Positions 26,639-35,802 of a stretch of 64,000 nucleotides of DNA are shown in pieces (the stretch's first letter is position 1; each line of letters begins with the position of its first letter). This stretch comes from JACMLX01 sp031374935 (GTDB lineage Bacteria; Gemmatimonadota; Gemmatimonadetes; Gemmatimonadales; Gemmatimonadaceae). Under the pieces are notes generated by a model that was given only the letters and a program-made list of their open reading frames with translations, was not told where the DNA came from and did not search any database. The stretch spans positions 81,303 to 145,302 of the forward strand of contig JANMHB010000093.1 of assembly GCA_031374935.1 (NCBI GenBank). The letters run 5' to 3'. Position numbers and translations under genes: made by a program.

Positions 26639-27110
26639 CGCTGACCGCGAGGCGTTGCCTCAGCGAAGTACGAGGATACGCTGCGCTCGACTGACTCCGC
26701 GATGCGAGGGCATGCGTCACGACAGGATCGCTGAACAGCAGGTCGGCCAGCGCCTTCACCAGCTGTGTCCTGAGCCCGCGACCGAGCAGTGCTGCATCGG
26801 CGGGACTCTGGTCGATGCCCCTGACGCCGGAATCGGTTGCGTCTTCCCACCACCCGTCGCCGCTGCCGAGTGCGACGTACGACTGCGCGTAGCCGATCGG
26901 GCGGACATCGAGCAGGGCGATGTAGGGCGTGACACGAGCCGCAACCATGCTGGTCGGGCCGAACTCCTCGCTGATCTCTGCCAGCGACGGGCCGTGGTGG
27001 CCGCCGCCCCACCATTCGAGGACGTGGAGCCGATTGAGCCATTCGAGGAGCATGGGGAGATCGTGCGCCGTCATGCGCCTCGGCGTGACGCTGCCGTCGG
27101 CTGCCGCCAC
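26442..27110 (-). pseudogene. Truncated aminoglycoside 6'-N-acetyltransferase-like GNAT
   Basis: The first 135 residues or so match AAC(6')-type GNATs: LLEWLNRLHVLEWWGG, GPTSMVAARVTPYIALLDVRPIGYAQSY, the GWWEDATDSGVRGIDQ substrate loop, and GLRTQLVKALADLLFSDPVVT. The family should continue with the acetyl-CoA-side stretch (NxRAIRCYEKAGF) but does not. From about 26710 down the frame is a low-complexity Ser/Arg/Pro sequence antisense to tetR. The coding sequence therefore ends prematurely near 26710 and the remaining open frame is probably fortuitous. Loss of the C-terminal half would abolish acetyl transfer. A sequencing frameshift is a less likely explanation, because no other frame restores similarity. 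Confidence 0.6.
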
Positions 27111-27137
27111 GCGTTGTCGCTCAGCCAGGATGCCGGC

Positions 27138-27524
27138 TCACTGCCCGGCAGGCGGTTGCCACAACTCCACCTTGTTGCCTTCCGGATCGATGACCCAAGC
27201 GAACTTGCCGTACTCCGAGTCGTCGACTTTCTCCAGCACATTGCACCCCTCGTCGCGCAACGCCTGCACGAGGGCAAGCAGATCCGCCACCCGATAGTTC
27301 ACCATGAACGCTGCCACACTCGGCGCGAAGTGTTCGTCGCTCGTGGGGAAGACCGACCAGGCGGTGGTGCCGCCAACCGGGGTGCCGGCGTCGTCGGTCC
27401 AGTCGAATGCGGCGCCACCCCATGGCTGCACATCGATGCCGAGGTGGCGCTTGTACCAGGCCTGCAGTGCGGCGGGATCCTTCGCCGTGAAGAAGATGCC
27501 GCCGATGCCAGTGACTCGCTTCAT
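27138..27524 (-). CDS. VOC-family (glyoxalase-like) protein
   Basis: This 128-residue metal-binding-fold protein has two beta-alpha-beta-beta-beta units. The first contains GGIFFTAKDPAALQAWYKRHLGI (about residues 8-30), and the second contains YRVADLLALVQALRDEGCNVLEK and FAWVIDPEGNKVELWQP at the end. The terminal Glu in KVELW is a usual metal ligand. The start at 27524 is chosen because the conserved first strand begins there; the frame is open to 27647. Members include glyoxalases, dioxygenases and antibiotic-binding proteins, and the substrate cannot be told. The truncated acetyltransferase starts 27 bases downstream. Confidence 0.88.
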   Translation of the reverse strand: MKRVTGIGGIFFTAKDPAALQAWYKRHLGIDVQPWGGAAFDWTDDAGTPVGGTTAWSVFPTSDEHFAPSVAAFMVNYRVADLLALVQALRDEGCNVLEKVDDSEYGKFAWVIDPEGNKVELWQPPAGQ

Positions 27525-27744
27525 GCGGACGCCAGGGTGGGGTGGTGACGAAGGGACGAGTATCTGAACGGGAGACAGTCTACGCATCGTGGTGTGCATC
27601 CGCCTAACCGCAGCGACCACTGCGTCAGGTTCGGTCAGCGTTCCCAACCGCTGTGTTTCGGCGCACCTCCTCTTTTCGCTGAGACGCCTTCACCATTCCC
27701 ACGTCTGTTCCCCTGCACGCCACCAATCCCCCCGGAGGCTCTGC

Positions 27745-28425
27745 ATGGACACCCGTCGCCCGTCGCTCCCCTCGCTCGCCACTGCCACCACGACATTCCT
27801 CTTCGTCGCGACACTCGCCGCGCAGACCCCCGACCGGCCCAGGCCGCTCGACCCCCTCACGCCCCGCGAACGCACTCTCGCCGACAGCGTCGCCCGCGCC
27901 GATCCGCGGCTGCGCGAACTCCTCGGCATCGGTTCGGCGCTGCTCGTGGACGTCGCCTTCGTCGCTGGGAAGCCACGCCGCGAGAGACGGGATGGTGAGG
28001 CGGACATCTCACGGCAGGCCTCTGTCCAGTACTTCGTCCGCACCCGCAACGCCGGCGTCACCGCACTGGTCGACCTCGCTCAGGAGAGGGTGCTCGACGT
28101 GGCCCGCGTACGCGGAGCTGACGTGCCGTTGGGCGAAGAGGAGGTGGCGCGCGCCGCACGCCTCGCGATTGCCGATGCACGCGTGCGACGGCTCTTCGAT
28201 GGCCGCATCCCCGAGTTTCGCATCGGCAGAGCGACGGGTGAAGCCGTCGACACCGCTGCCACCCGCATCGACGGCATCCGGCTTCTGGGGCCGAAGGGTG
28301 ACCGATGCGCCATACGACGATGCGTCGCCATCTTCTTCCGCGTGAACAACACGTACGTGCACCTCGGCCGTGTGGTGGTCGACCTGTTGTCCGACTCCGT
28401 CATTGTCCGGCAGGGTGCACGATGA
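27745..28425 (+). CDS. Secreted N-terminal partner of a split copper amine oxidase
   Basis: This 226-residue protein has a leader (FLFVATLAAQT). GGAGGC sits six bases before the ATG at 27745. The mature part resembles the N2/N3 region of copper amine oxidases: VQYFVRTRNAGVTALVDLAQERVLDVARV, then PLGEEEVARAARLAIADARVRRLF. In intact enzymes these domains precede the catalytic domain on one chain. Here the stop overlaps the start of the catalytic-domain gene (ATGA). Two signal-bearing proteins are thus made from coupled genes. The match to N2/N3 rests on pattern and context. Confidence 0.72.
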   Translation: MDTRRPSLPSLATATTTFLFVATLAAQTPDRPRPLDPLTPRERTLADSVARADPRLRELLGIGSALLVDVAFVAGKPRRERRDGEADISRQASVQYFVRTRNAGVTALVDLAQERVLDVARVRGADVPLGEEEVARAARLAIADARVRRLFDGRIPEFRIGRATGEAVDTAATRIDGIRLLGPKGDRCAIRRCVAIFFRVNNTYVHLGRVVVDLLSDSVIVRQGAR

Positions 28426-29510
28426 GCCGCTGCATGATGCATCGCGTGCTGCGGCGCGCCGCTATGGTCACGCTCGGCGCTGCCGTCATCGCGCCCGCCG
28501 CACGGGCGCAGGCCCAGAGCTGCTCGGAGCCGTACTACATCGAGCAACGATTTCCCACCACCGGCACCGAGGAGACGCGATGGCGCCTCTGCTGGCAGGT
28601 GGTGCGTGGCAATGGTCTCATCATCTCGGGCGCCTGGTTCCGGCCGTCGCCCTCTGCCGCGTGGATCAAGCTGGTGTACGACGCGCGGCTGGCCGAACTG
28701 TTCGTGCCGTACCACGGCGGCTCGCCGCGCTACTACGACGTGGGCTACAACTTCGGCTCAGTGCCGCTCGACGGGACCGATTGCCTCGCCCCCGCCGGCG
28801 TGGTGCTCGGCAGCCAGCAGGTATGTAAGCAGGTGCATGATCGGGGCCTTGCATGGAAGCACGACGGTCAGAAGCGTCGTGGCGAAGAGCTCGTGCTCTG
28901 GAGCGTGCTCGCCGCGGCAAACTACAACTACATCATCGAGTGGACGTTCCGCGACGACGGCCTCATGACGGGCCGCGTCGGCGCCACCGGCATTCCGGCC
29001 GGCAGCACCACGCACATGCACGGGCCGCTCTGGCGTCTGGATCTCGACCTCAATGGTGCAAGCAGCGATCAGGTGATGATGATGACGCACGCCGAGTCGG
29101 GCGCGCAGGGTGTGGACACGCACACGCCGATCATGACCGAGGGCGGGTTTCCCTGGTCGGCCACTGGCTTCCGCAGCTGGGACATCACCGACGCCACGCT
29201 CCGCAACCCATCCGGCGCAACCTCGGCCTGGCACCTGATGCCGCAGGTGACGGGTACGCCGGTGCACGAGGAACCGTTCACCAAGAACACTGTCTGGGTG
29301 ACGCGCTACCGGTGGAACGAGTTCACCGCATCGGCGCTGCCCACGTACACCAACGGCGAGTCAGTACGCCAGCAGGACGTCGTGCTGTGGTACTACGGCG
29401 GGCTGCATCATGTGATCCGCGCCGAGGATGCGCAGATGACGCACGTGATGTGGACGGGATTCACGCTGATGCCGTTCAACGTGTTTGGGAAGACGCCGTT
29501 GTATCCGTGA
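28422..29510 (+). CDS. Copper amine oxidase catalytic-domain protein
   Basis: This 362-residue secreted protein carries the copper amine oxidase catalytic fold. Copper ligands are His198 and His200 (THMHGPLW) and probably His330 (GLHHVIRAED). Tyr168 in AANYNY is at the topaquinone position, and Asp106 in YYDVGYNFG matches the general base. The residue after the Tyr is Asn169 instead of the usual Asp or Glu, and the preceding S/T is Ala. The end, GFTLMPFNVFGKTPL, is typical. It would oxidise primary amines to aldehydes with H2O2 if topaquinone forms. At roughly half the usual family length it lacks N2/N3, which the upstream gene seems to supply. Confidence 0.86.
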   Translation: MSRCMMHRVLRRAAMVTLGAAVIAPAARAQAQSCSEPYYIEQRFPTTGTEETRWRLCWQVVRGNGLIISGAWFRPSPSAAWIKLVYDARLAELFVPYHGGSPRYYDVGYNFGSVPLDGTDCLAPAGVVLGSQQVCKQVHDRGLAWKHDGQKRRGEELVLWSVLAAANYNYIIEWTFRDDGLMTGRVGATGIPAGSTTHMHGPLWRLDLDLNGASSDQVMMMTHAESGAQGVDTHTPIMTEGGFPWSATGFRSWDITDATLRNPSGATSAWHLMPQVTGTPVHEEPFTKNTVWVTRYRWNEFTASALPTYTNGESVRQQDVVLWYYGGLHHVIRAEDAQMTHVMWTGFTLMPFNVFGKTPLYP

Positions 29511-29651
29511 GGCAATGCACTGCGTGGCGCGCCGGTCCGGTACGGGTCTCAGGCCTGAACCGGTGCCGGAGTTCCACGGAGTCTCGTGACCTGGAGCCCA
29601 AACGTGCCGACATGGGCGCCACGGAGCCCGGGTGATGGCCGACCACGATGC

Positions 29652-29930
29652 CAGATGCAAAGTGGCGTGACAGGTATCAATGCGATACGGATATACAACC
29701 CGGTCAGGCAGGCAAGGGATCAGGACCCCGACGGAATCTTCCTTCGTGAATGGATCCCTGAACTTCGTGGTGTTCCTCCGCCTGAGATTCATGAACCACA
29801 CACTTTGCCCGTTCTCCTCCAGTCGATGTACGGCATCCAGATTGGCCGGGACTACCCGATGCCGATCGTCGACAATGCGCAAGCCATGCGCGATGCACGA
29901 GCGAGAATGTGGGCAGTCCGGCGTGCACCG
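29652..29930 (+). pseudogene. C-terminal remnant of a photolyase/cryptochrome
   Basis: About 90 residues match the end of the FAD-binding domain of DNA photolyases and cryptochromes: MQSGVTGINAIRIYNP, RQARDQDPDGIFLREWIPEL, then IHEPHTLP and IGRDYPMPIVD. The first 350-400 residues, with the antenna domain and most of the FAD pocket, are absent. The flanking frame continues open to 30212 but without similarity. Another frame just upstream reads EPG, which could be the end of the preceding conserved EPG motif and would mean a frameshift. It is a decayed gene. Confidence 0.72.
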
Positions 29931-30030
29931 TACCGACCAGTTCGGCCATCGAACATTTGCCCAAAGCTTGGCGTGAGGTCTCCGCTGCGCGGCGTCGGTA
30001 CCGGACACGTCGCGTTCCGGGCTCCGCCGC

Positions 30031-30095
30031 CGCTCAGAAATGCCAGTCGATGTCAGCCGCTACGCTCAGAAATGCCAGCCGATGACACCCGCTAC
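30031..30095 (+). repeat. Two tandem copies of a 32-base unit
   Basis: Units 30031-30062 and 30063-30095 both begin CGCTCAGAAATGCCAG and end in CCGCTA, with about three differences. They lie just downstream of the photolyase remnant, at the 3' end of the AI-2E transporter gene. Confidence 0.7.
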
Positions 30096-31393
30096 CTGTC
30101 TGCAGGAGAGGGCGCCGACGCTGCTTGTTCGCGCTCCGATTCGCTCACCGTGTCCGATGCCACGGTTGACCGCACGATCGGGTCTTCCGCCTCGCTCTGC
30201 TTCTGTTCCTGAACGATTGCCACCGCCACAGCGGCAGCTTCGGCGGCGTTCATCCCTGCCGTGCGATCCACATATTCGCGCTTCCGCACACCATCGTCAG
30301 AATGCTTCTGCGCACTGTCGACAGACGGCATTTCGCCCGGGAGTTCTACACGCAGTTCCTCGATCAGCATCAGAATCGCAGCCGCGACGGGCAGCGCCAG
30401 CATGGCGCCGGTGATGCCACCAAGCGTTCCGCCCGCGAGAAGCGCCACCAGGACCACCGATGATGGCAAACGCAGCGCGCGACCGTACACCAGTGGAACC
30501 AGCAGGCGACTTTCTATCTCCTGATAGACGAGAATTGCCACTGTCACGGAGCCGGTCACCAGCAGGCCAAGGGGTAACGTCACGAGAGCTGCCGGGATCA
30601 GCGCGAGAAGTCCACCGATGTATGGCAGTACGTCTGCGATTCCCGCCAGGACGGCCAGAGCCAATGCGCTCTTCACACCGACCGCGCTGAGGAGCGCAAA
30701 CATGAAGACGGCCATCGCGACACAGGTGATCACCTGACCACGGATGTAGCCGCCCACGATCTTCTCGAGGTTCAGCAGAATTCTGGACAACGTGATGTGA
30801 TGCGTGCGAGGCACGAGCGCGAAGAGCGAGCCGCGCAGCCGGTCCCGGTCAAGCATGACGTAGAGCGCGAGGAAGATCGCTCCGACGCCATACGCGACGA
30901 TTCGAGCCACACGAACCGACGCCGACAGCGCGAATGTCGCCGACGATCCGATCAACGTGTCGTAGTTGATCTGTCGCAAGGAAGCTGCCAGAGACGCCGT
31001 GATTCGTCGTTGTGCGAGATATCGCGCCAACTGTTCGCGCATCGCTGGCTCACGCTCGATGAGCTCGGCGGCCTGGGAAATGAGATCTGGAATCGTGAGG
31101 GTCACCGTGACCAGCACGGCGAGCAACAGGACGGCGAACACGAGACCGATGGCACGTCCGCGCTGCATTCCTCGCGATTCCAGGCCCTCGACGACAGGAT
31201 TCAGCGAGCCGACGAGCATCAGCGAGACGACCACAACCAGTAACACTGGCGTCAGGCGCATGATGAGTGACGCGGCGGCGAGCACGCCGAGCGCGAGGAG
31301 CACCGAGCGGGCGGAGATTTCGATCCGGATAGGCTGCGTGGGCCTCACCGCGGGGAGACGTCCGATACGATCCGGTGCCGTAGTCGAGTCCAC
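30092..31393 (-). CDS. AI-2E family transporter
   Basis: This 433-residue protein of the AI-2E transporter family has seven to eight membrane helices. The family core is clear: LILIP-like DVLPYIGGLLALIPAALV, the loop YQEIESRLLVPLVYGRALRLPSSVVLVALLAGG, and LGGITGAMLALPVAAAI. Members move small solutes, and one (TqsA) affects autoinducer-2. The first 20 and last 90 residues are polar; the tail is Glu, Gln and Ser rich and unconserved. The gene starts 14 bases after the small hypothetical gene 31408-31764, suggesting a two-gene unit. Confidence 0.92.
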   Translation of the reverse strand: MDSTTAPDRIGRLPAVRPTQPIRIEISARSVLLALGVLAAASLIMRLTPVLLVVVVSLMLVGSLNPVVEGLESRGMQRGRAIGLVFAVLLLAVLVTVTLTIPDLISQAAELIEREPAMREQLARYLAQRRITASLAASLRQINYDTLIGSSATFALSASVRVARIVAYGVGAIFLALYVMLDRDRLRGSLFALVPRTHHITLSRILLNLEKIVGGYIRGQVITCVAMAVFMFALLSAVGVKSALALAVLAGIADVLPYIGGLLALIPAALVTLPLGLLVTGSVTVAILVYQEIESRLLVPLVYGRALRLPSSVVLVALLAGGTLGGITGAMLALPVAAAILMLIEELRVELPGEMPSVDSAQKHSDDGVRKREYVDRTAGMNAAEAAAVAVAIVQEQKQSEAEDPIVRSTVASDTVSESEREQAASAPSPADR

Positions 31394-31407
31394 GACATTC
31401 TCGACGT

Positions 31408-31764
31408 TCAGGCGCGCGAACGCGGCCGTTCGATCGCGACGGTGTGCACCCTTGAGTCAGCAAGGTGCTGCAGTGCATGCAGGTCGCGATGAAACTCGTC
31501 GACTTCGACCCTCAGGCGTCGATTACCCTCGGTCAGCAGCACAATTGCGCCGTCTGGGGCACGCCGCGTTCTGAACCAGAGAGTCGCGAGACGATGCGCA
31601 ATCTCCTCGAGTCGACTCACATGGCGCCGTGTATCCAGCGGGCACCGCTCCATAGCCTCGTCCATAGAAAACCGTTGAGCGGAAGGCTGGGTGCAGGCTT
31701 CGGCGCCGACACGCGCTCCCGGCGCCTCTGATGTCATGCGCAGGTATGTCTCAGGGCGGTGCAT
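31408..31764 (-). CDS. Small protein of unknown function
   Basis: This 118-residue protein is unrecognised. The start at 31764 (MHRPETYLRM) is taken over the further Met at 31818 because the leader has no conserved look. The second half reads LEEIAHRLATLWFRTRRAPDGAIVLLTEGNRRLRVEVDEFHRDLHALQ, which suggests alpha-helices with a single strand. There is no export signal. It sits upstream of the AI-2E gene with a 14-base gap, so co-expression is likely. Confidence 0.55.
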   Translation of the reverse strand: MHRPETYLRMTSEAPGARVGAEACTQPSAQRFSMDEAMERCPLDTRRHVSRLEEIAHRLATLWFRTRRAPDGAIVLLTEGNRRLRVEVDEFHRDLHALQHLADSRVHTVAIERPRSRA

Positions 31765-31821
31765 CAGGGACGTTCCTCCGCGGTGATGAAAGTGCAGCCG
31801 CACACCGGTGCCGGCCACAAC

Positions 31822-31868
31822 GGAAACAAAAATGGCGCGAGCGACCCCCGAGAGGTCCCTCGCGCCAT
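31822..31868 (-). terminator. Intrinsic terminator (leftward)
   Basis: ATGGCGCGAG (31832-31841) pairs with CTCGCGCCAT (31859-31868), with an inner GACC/GGTC stem. On the minus strand the hairpin is followed by TTTTTGTTT. It would end transcripts arriving from the GlsB-like gene. The region 31869-32168 between that gene and the hairpin has no recognisable coding sequence. Confidence 0.75.
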
Positions 31869-32168
31869 CATCTCACGAGCCAGGATCGCTCGTTCAACAG
31901 GGCACGCGCTGCACAACGGTCCTAAGCGTGGAGTTCACACCGTGCAAGGATCGTGCGCCGAAAGAGGATGTGAACTATCGCGCGTGTCAACAGCAGCGCG
32001 CGATGCCAGTCAGGGGTGGTCCCGGCAGCCGTGGACCGCTCGACCACGTCGCGGCAACTCGTTCAAATGGCACGCCTTCGGAGCACCTGCCGTGAGCGGT
32101 CCTCCTAGAGCGTGGCATCTGACACGAGTGTGCACCCTTTCTTCAATTCATGCTGCGACGGGATGGCT

Positions 32169-32438
32169 TCAACGGCTCCGGCCTCGTCGCAGCAGATTCA
32201 CAATCGCGAGGAGCACTACGGCGCCACCGAAGCTCACCAGCAGCGAAGGCACACTGAAGTTGCGTTGATTGATGGTACTGATTCCCACCATCGGCGAGAT
32301 GACAAGGCCGGCGATCATGGAGCCAACGATGCCCACAACGACGTTCAGAATGATGCCCTGCTGACCATCCGTCTTCATGACGATGCTTGCGAGCCAGCCA
32401 ATGATGCCGCCAACGAGGAGCCAGATGAGAAGATTCAT
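32169..32438 (-). CDS. GlsB/YeaQ/YmgE-type small membrane protein
   Basis: This 89-residue protein has three membrane helices: NLLIWLLVGGIIGWLASIVM, IILNVVVGIVGSMIAGLVI and LLVSFGGAVVLLAIVNLLRR, with the TDGQQG loop typical of the transglycosylase-associated GlsB/YeaQ family. GGAGA precedes the ATG at 32438 by seven bases. The open frame extends to 32720 without hydrophobic content. The family is stress-associated (acid, general stress), but no biochemical activity is established. Its transcript likely ends at the terminator near 31830. Confidence 0.9.
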   Translation of the reverse strand: MNLLIWLLVGGIIGWLASIVMKTDGQQGIILNVVVGIVGSMIAGLVISPMVGISTINQRNFSVPSLLVSFGGAVVLLAIVNLLRRGRSR

Positions 32439-33025
32439 GGTTTGTTCTCCAATTGTGAGACGAACACGTGACGTGAACGCGCAAGTGAAATGCAGAAAGC
32501 GCATGTCATAATTCGCGCAAGCGAACGGCGGATGAACCCCGCCGGGCTGCTCGCGACATCGCATCTGGAAGAAAGCGCTGACGCAAACTGCGCCGAGAGT
32601 GCGATGGCTGATGCAGCAGTGGCAAGTGGATTGCCTTGGCAGCTGCGCTGACGATTCGGTGTCTTTGCCGGCATGTCGCATAACCTCTGCTGCCATGCCC
32701 GACCGTGTACCCAGCGTCAAGTCAGAATATATACCAGGAACGGCGCAACCGTGAGCATCGCTGGCCCTTCGCTCCGATGGGCCAGCGAACTCAGCATGAA
32801 ACGAGTGGGTGACTCGTTGTGTTCATAACCTCGTACGCGGGGCGCCTCATCGAGAAAGCTGACTCAGCACGGCTCGCACGATTTGTCGACAGGGCGATCG
32901 CACGCCGGACTTGTCCGTGGGGGTTGGACAAGGCGTCGTCGGCGATATCGGCTGCTTCGAAGCACACGTGCGGTGGACCGTTCATTTTGGCCGTGAGATC
33001 GCCGGCACAGTCCCATCGTTGCGCA
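32439..33025. other. Long intergenic region
   Basis: About 590 bases between ligD and the GlsB-like gene contain only open frames without similarity, codon bias or ribosome sites. I see no tRNA, repeat or strong hairpin. The rightmost part should hold the promoter of the GlsB-like gene. Confidence 0.5.
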
Positions 33026-34885
33026 TCAGCGGTTCGTCGCGCCAAGTGCCTGCACCATCTCGACCGTCAGCGACTGCTCGACAGCAAGCATTCCACGCCA
33101 AGGATCTGTCGGCGACGCACCGAGATACTCATGGACATCGGGCAGCGACATGAGGTCTCCTCGCGGCACGTCGTCGAGTTCGCTCCAAAACAGCGGAATT
33201 GCAATCGGCGCGCCGGTGCGCGCGCGAACAGACCACGGTGCGACCGCGGTGGCGCCGCGGCTGTTCCGCAGCCAGTCGATGAAGATTCGCTTGTGGCGTG
33301 CGCTTTTGCTCATCACGGCCGTATAGCGACGCGAATCACGATTCGCGATGTGCATCGCGAGCAGTCTGCTGAACATCGTCAATTGCTCCCACGACAACGC
33401 ACCCGTAAATGGCACTGTCACATGCAGCCCGCTGCCTCCGCTCAGCTTCACCCAGCACTCGAGGCCAAGCGTCGCGAGCACTTCACGCGCGGTATGCGCC
33501 ACGTCGCAGACCGCACTCCACGAAACCCCCGGGCCGGGATCAAAGTCCAGGACGAGGCGGTCCGGTCGCTCAATGTCAGGAAACTGCGAACCCCATGCGT
33601 GGATCTCCACCACGTTCATCTGCACCAGCGCCACAAGATCACTGGCTGTCATGACCACTGCGTACGGATCAGCGCTTCCATCGGACTCCGCTACCGTTCG
33701 AGTCGGAATCTTCACACCACGCGTCACGGGCCAATGTTTCTGGAAGAAGCAGCCCTTCTCTGCTCCGTCAGGACAACGCAGCAGGGACAGCGGTCTGCCG
33801 GCCACGTGAGGGAGCAGCAATGGTGCGACCGCTTCGTAATATGCGCCGAGGTCCGCCTTACGAAGCCCGATCTCCGGAAAGATCACTCGTTCAGCGTGTG
33901 ACAGCGTAACGCCCGGCGTCGGATTGACAGTCTCCCGAATGACATCCTTCACGGACTTATCCTCCCTGACACCTGCGTAGGTTGCCTGGCGCAGCAGGCC
34001 GTCACTTGTCCACTCGGCGAACGTCACGCTCACGACCAAGTCTGGATCCACCCACGTGACATGGCCGGGAAGCTCGGTCGTCAGACGCAGCAGTGCGGGC
34101 ATGGTCGCACGCACGTGCAGGGATGCCGCAATGTTCCGTAGCGCGTGATCGGAGAACCCTGATCCGACGCGTCCGACATATCGCAGCGTGCGAGAGCCGA
34201 TGTCCCGACTGGCCAGCAGCAGCGATCCGATATGCTTGCGCTGGCCTCTGGGTGCCGTGAAGCCCACGACCACGAACTCATCCTGCGCGCGACATTTGAT
34301 CTTGAGCCAACTGTGGGATCGTCCAGCGCGATACGGCGCGTCGCGCCGCTTGCTCATGACACCTTCCTCACCAGCGGCGCACGCCGCCGCCAGCATTTGA
34401 TTCACTGGACCGCGCAACTCTGGCATGAGTCGCAGGCGACTGCGCGGTGGGCGCTGCTGGAACAACCTGAGCAACGCAGCACGGCGTTCCGACAGTGGCA
34501 GCGGACGCAAGTCCAACGCATCATACCACAGGAGGTCGAACACCCAGTACACGGCTCCTGCCGTACGGCCGATCTTCAACGCCGTCTGCAAGGTCTGAAA
34601 CGCCGAGGCCTCATCGGCGCCATTCATCACGACCTCACCATCCAGCACGACCTGCCTGCTGCCGGCCAGCTCGACCGCGGCTGCCAGAAGTGTGGGAAAT
34701 CGGTCGCTCCAGTCGAGTCCATTTCGTGACAGCAGTGCTCCGACGCCAAAGTTCACGTGGCATTGCAGCCGGTAGCCATCGAGTTTCCGCTCGTGCATCC
34801 ATTCTGGGCCGTCCGGCACGCTATCTACACGCGTCGCAAGGGCCGGCGGCAGATGGATGGCGACTGAGCGCAAGCGAGCAGGCAC
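33026..34885 (-). CDS. ligD: LigD: ATP-dependent DNA ligase with polymerase domain
   Basis: This 619-residue LigD carries out bacterial non-homologous end joining with Ku. The ligase domain is first: catalytic Lys34 in HERKLDGYR, then DGEVV, and the nucleotidyl-transferase end MSKRRDAPYRAGRSHSWLKIKC. The polymerase/primase domain follows from about residue 330, with VLDFDPGPGVSW (metal-binding DxD) and SGGSGLHVTVPF. There is no 3'-phosphoesterase domain. The ligase-polymerase order matches the Bacillus arrangement rather than the mycobacterial one. The start is a GTG five bases after the ku stop, so the pair is an operon. Confidence 0.95.
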   Translation of the reverse strand: MPARLRSVAIHLPPALATRVDSVPDGPEWMHERKLDGYRLQCHVNFGVGALLSRNGLDWSDRFPTLLAAAVELAGSRQVVLDGEVVMNGADEASAFQTLQTALKIGRTAGAVYWVFDLLWYDALDLRPLPLSERRAALLRLFQQRPPRSRLRLMPELRGPVNQMLAAACAAGEEGVMSKRRDAPYRAGRSHSWLKIKCRAQDEFVVVGFTAPRGQRKHIGSLLLASRDIGSRTLRYVGRVGSGFSDHALRNIAASLHVRATMPALLRLTTELPGHVTWVDPDLVVSVTFAEWTSDGLLRQATYAGVREDKSVKDVIRETVNPTPGVTLSHAERVIFPEIGLRKADLGAYYEAVAPLLLPHVAGRPLSLLRCPDGAEKGCFFQKHWPVTRGVKIPTRTVAESDGSADPYAVVMTASDLVALVQMNVVEIHAWGSQFPDIERPDRLVLDFDPGPGVSWSAVCDVAHTAREVLATLGLECWVKLSGGSGLHVTVPFTGALSWEQLTMFSRLLAMHIANRDSRRYTAVMSKSARHKRIFIDWLRNSRGATAVAPWSVRARTGAPIAIPLFWSELDDVPRGDLMSLPDVHEYLGASPTDPWRGMLAVEQSLTVEMVQALGATNR

Positions 34886-34890
34886 GCCAA

Positions 34891-35802
34891 TCAGGCCGCT
34901 GCTCGCCGTGACTTCTTCGCCGTTGATCGACGTCCTGCTCGTTTCTTCGCTGGCGTCTTCGCCGGCTCCGCCGCCTTCGCCGTCCTCCTGCTCTCGGTGC
35001 GTCGGGGGACGGATGATGTCGACTGCAGACTTCGCTGCAGGGCCGCCACCAGATCGAGCACTTTCGTCGGCTGCAGGGACACGACGTCTGCCGCCGGCGA
35101 TGTTTTGCCGCCCTTCTTGGCCCGGCGTTCGATCAGCTTCATCAGGTCATCCCGATACGTATCGCGATACGATTCGGGTGACCACGGCTCTTGCATCGAC
35201 GTCAGAAGCTGTTCTGCCATACGCACTTCCTTCGAACCTGCACTCGGATTTCCAGCGGAGATAGCGCGTACGCCCGCGTCATCAGGGTCCTTGAGGTCGG
35301 CTGCGTAGCGCAGCAACTGCACGACCAACGCATCGCGATACGGATACACGGCGGCGACATGCTGGCGTGTGTGAATCACGATGCGGGCGAGCGCGAGCTG
35401 GCCGGAGCGGTCGAGGGCATCTCGCAGCAGCGCGTACGCCCGGTCGCTGCCCTTGATGGCCGAGACATAATACGGCTTGGCAAAAAAGATTCTCGGTACG
35501 GCGTCGGAGTTGACCACGCCAATGATGTCGATGGACTGCGTGGCCTTCGGGTTTGCTGCCTTCAGGTCCGCGTCAGTCAGCACCACGTAGCGATCATCAG
35601 CGACCGCAAATCCCCGGACAATCTCCTCCTGCGGCACGGGCTGCTGTGTTGACTTGTTGATCTTGAGATACCCGATTCGCGCGTTGTCCCGGCGATCGAG
35701 CAGATCGAGATCGAGTTCGTCGGTCCTTTCAGCAGAGAGCAGTTCGATGCCGATGCTCACCAAGCCGAAACCAAGCGTTCCTTTCCAGAGAGGTCGTGCC
35801 AT
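34891..35802 (-). CDS. ku: Ku, DNA-end-binding NHEJ protein
   Basis: This 303-residue bacterial Ku forms a ring that threads onto broken DNA ends and recruits LigD. The core begins ARPLWKGTLGFGLVSIGIEL and contains YLKINKSTQQPVP, VLTDADLKAANP, FFAKPYYVSAIKGSDRAYALLRDAL, and MAEQLLTSMQEPWSPESYRDTYRDDLMKLIE. The last 50 residues are a Lys/Arg/Ala-rich tail, as in many bacterial Ku proteins, used to bind DNA or LigD. It is the first gene of the ku-ligD pair. Confidence 0.97.
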   Translation of the reverse strand: MARPLWKGTLGFGLVSIGIELLSAERTDELDLDLLDRRDNARIGYLKINKSTQQPVPQEEIVRGFAVADDRYVVLTDADLKAANPKATQSIDIIGVVNSDAVPRIFFAKPYYVSAIKGSDRAYALLRDALDRSGQLALARIVIHTRQHVAAVYPYRDALVVQLLRYAADLKDPDDAGVRAISAGNPSAGSKEVRMAEQLLTSMQEPWSPESYRDTYRDDLMKLIERRAKKGGKTSPAADVVSLQPTKVLDLVAALQRSLQSTSSVPRRTESRRTAKAAEPAKTPAKKRAGRRSTAKKSRRAAA

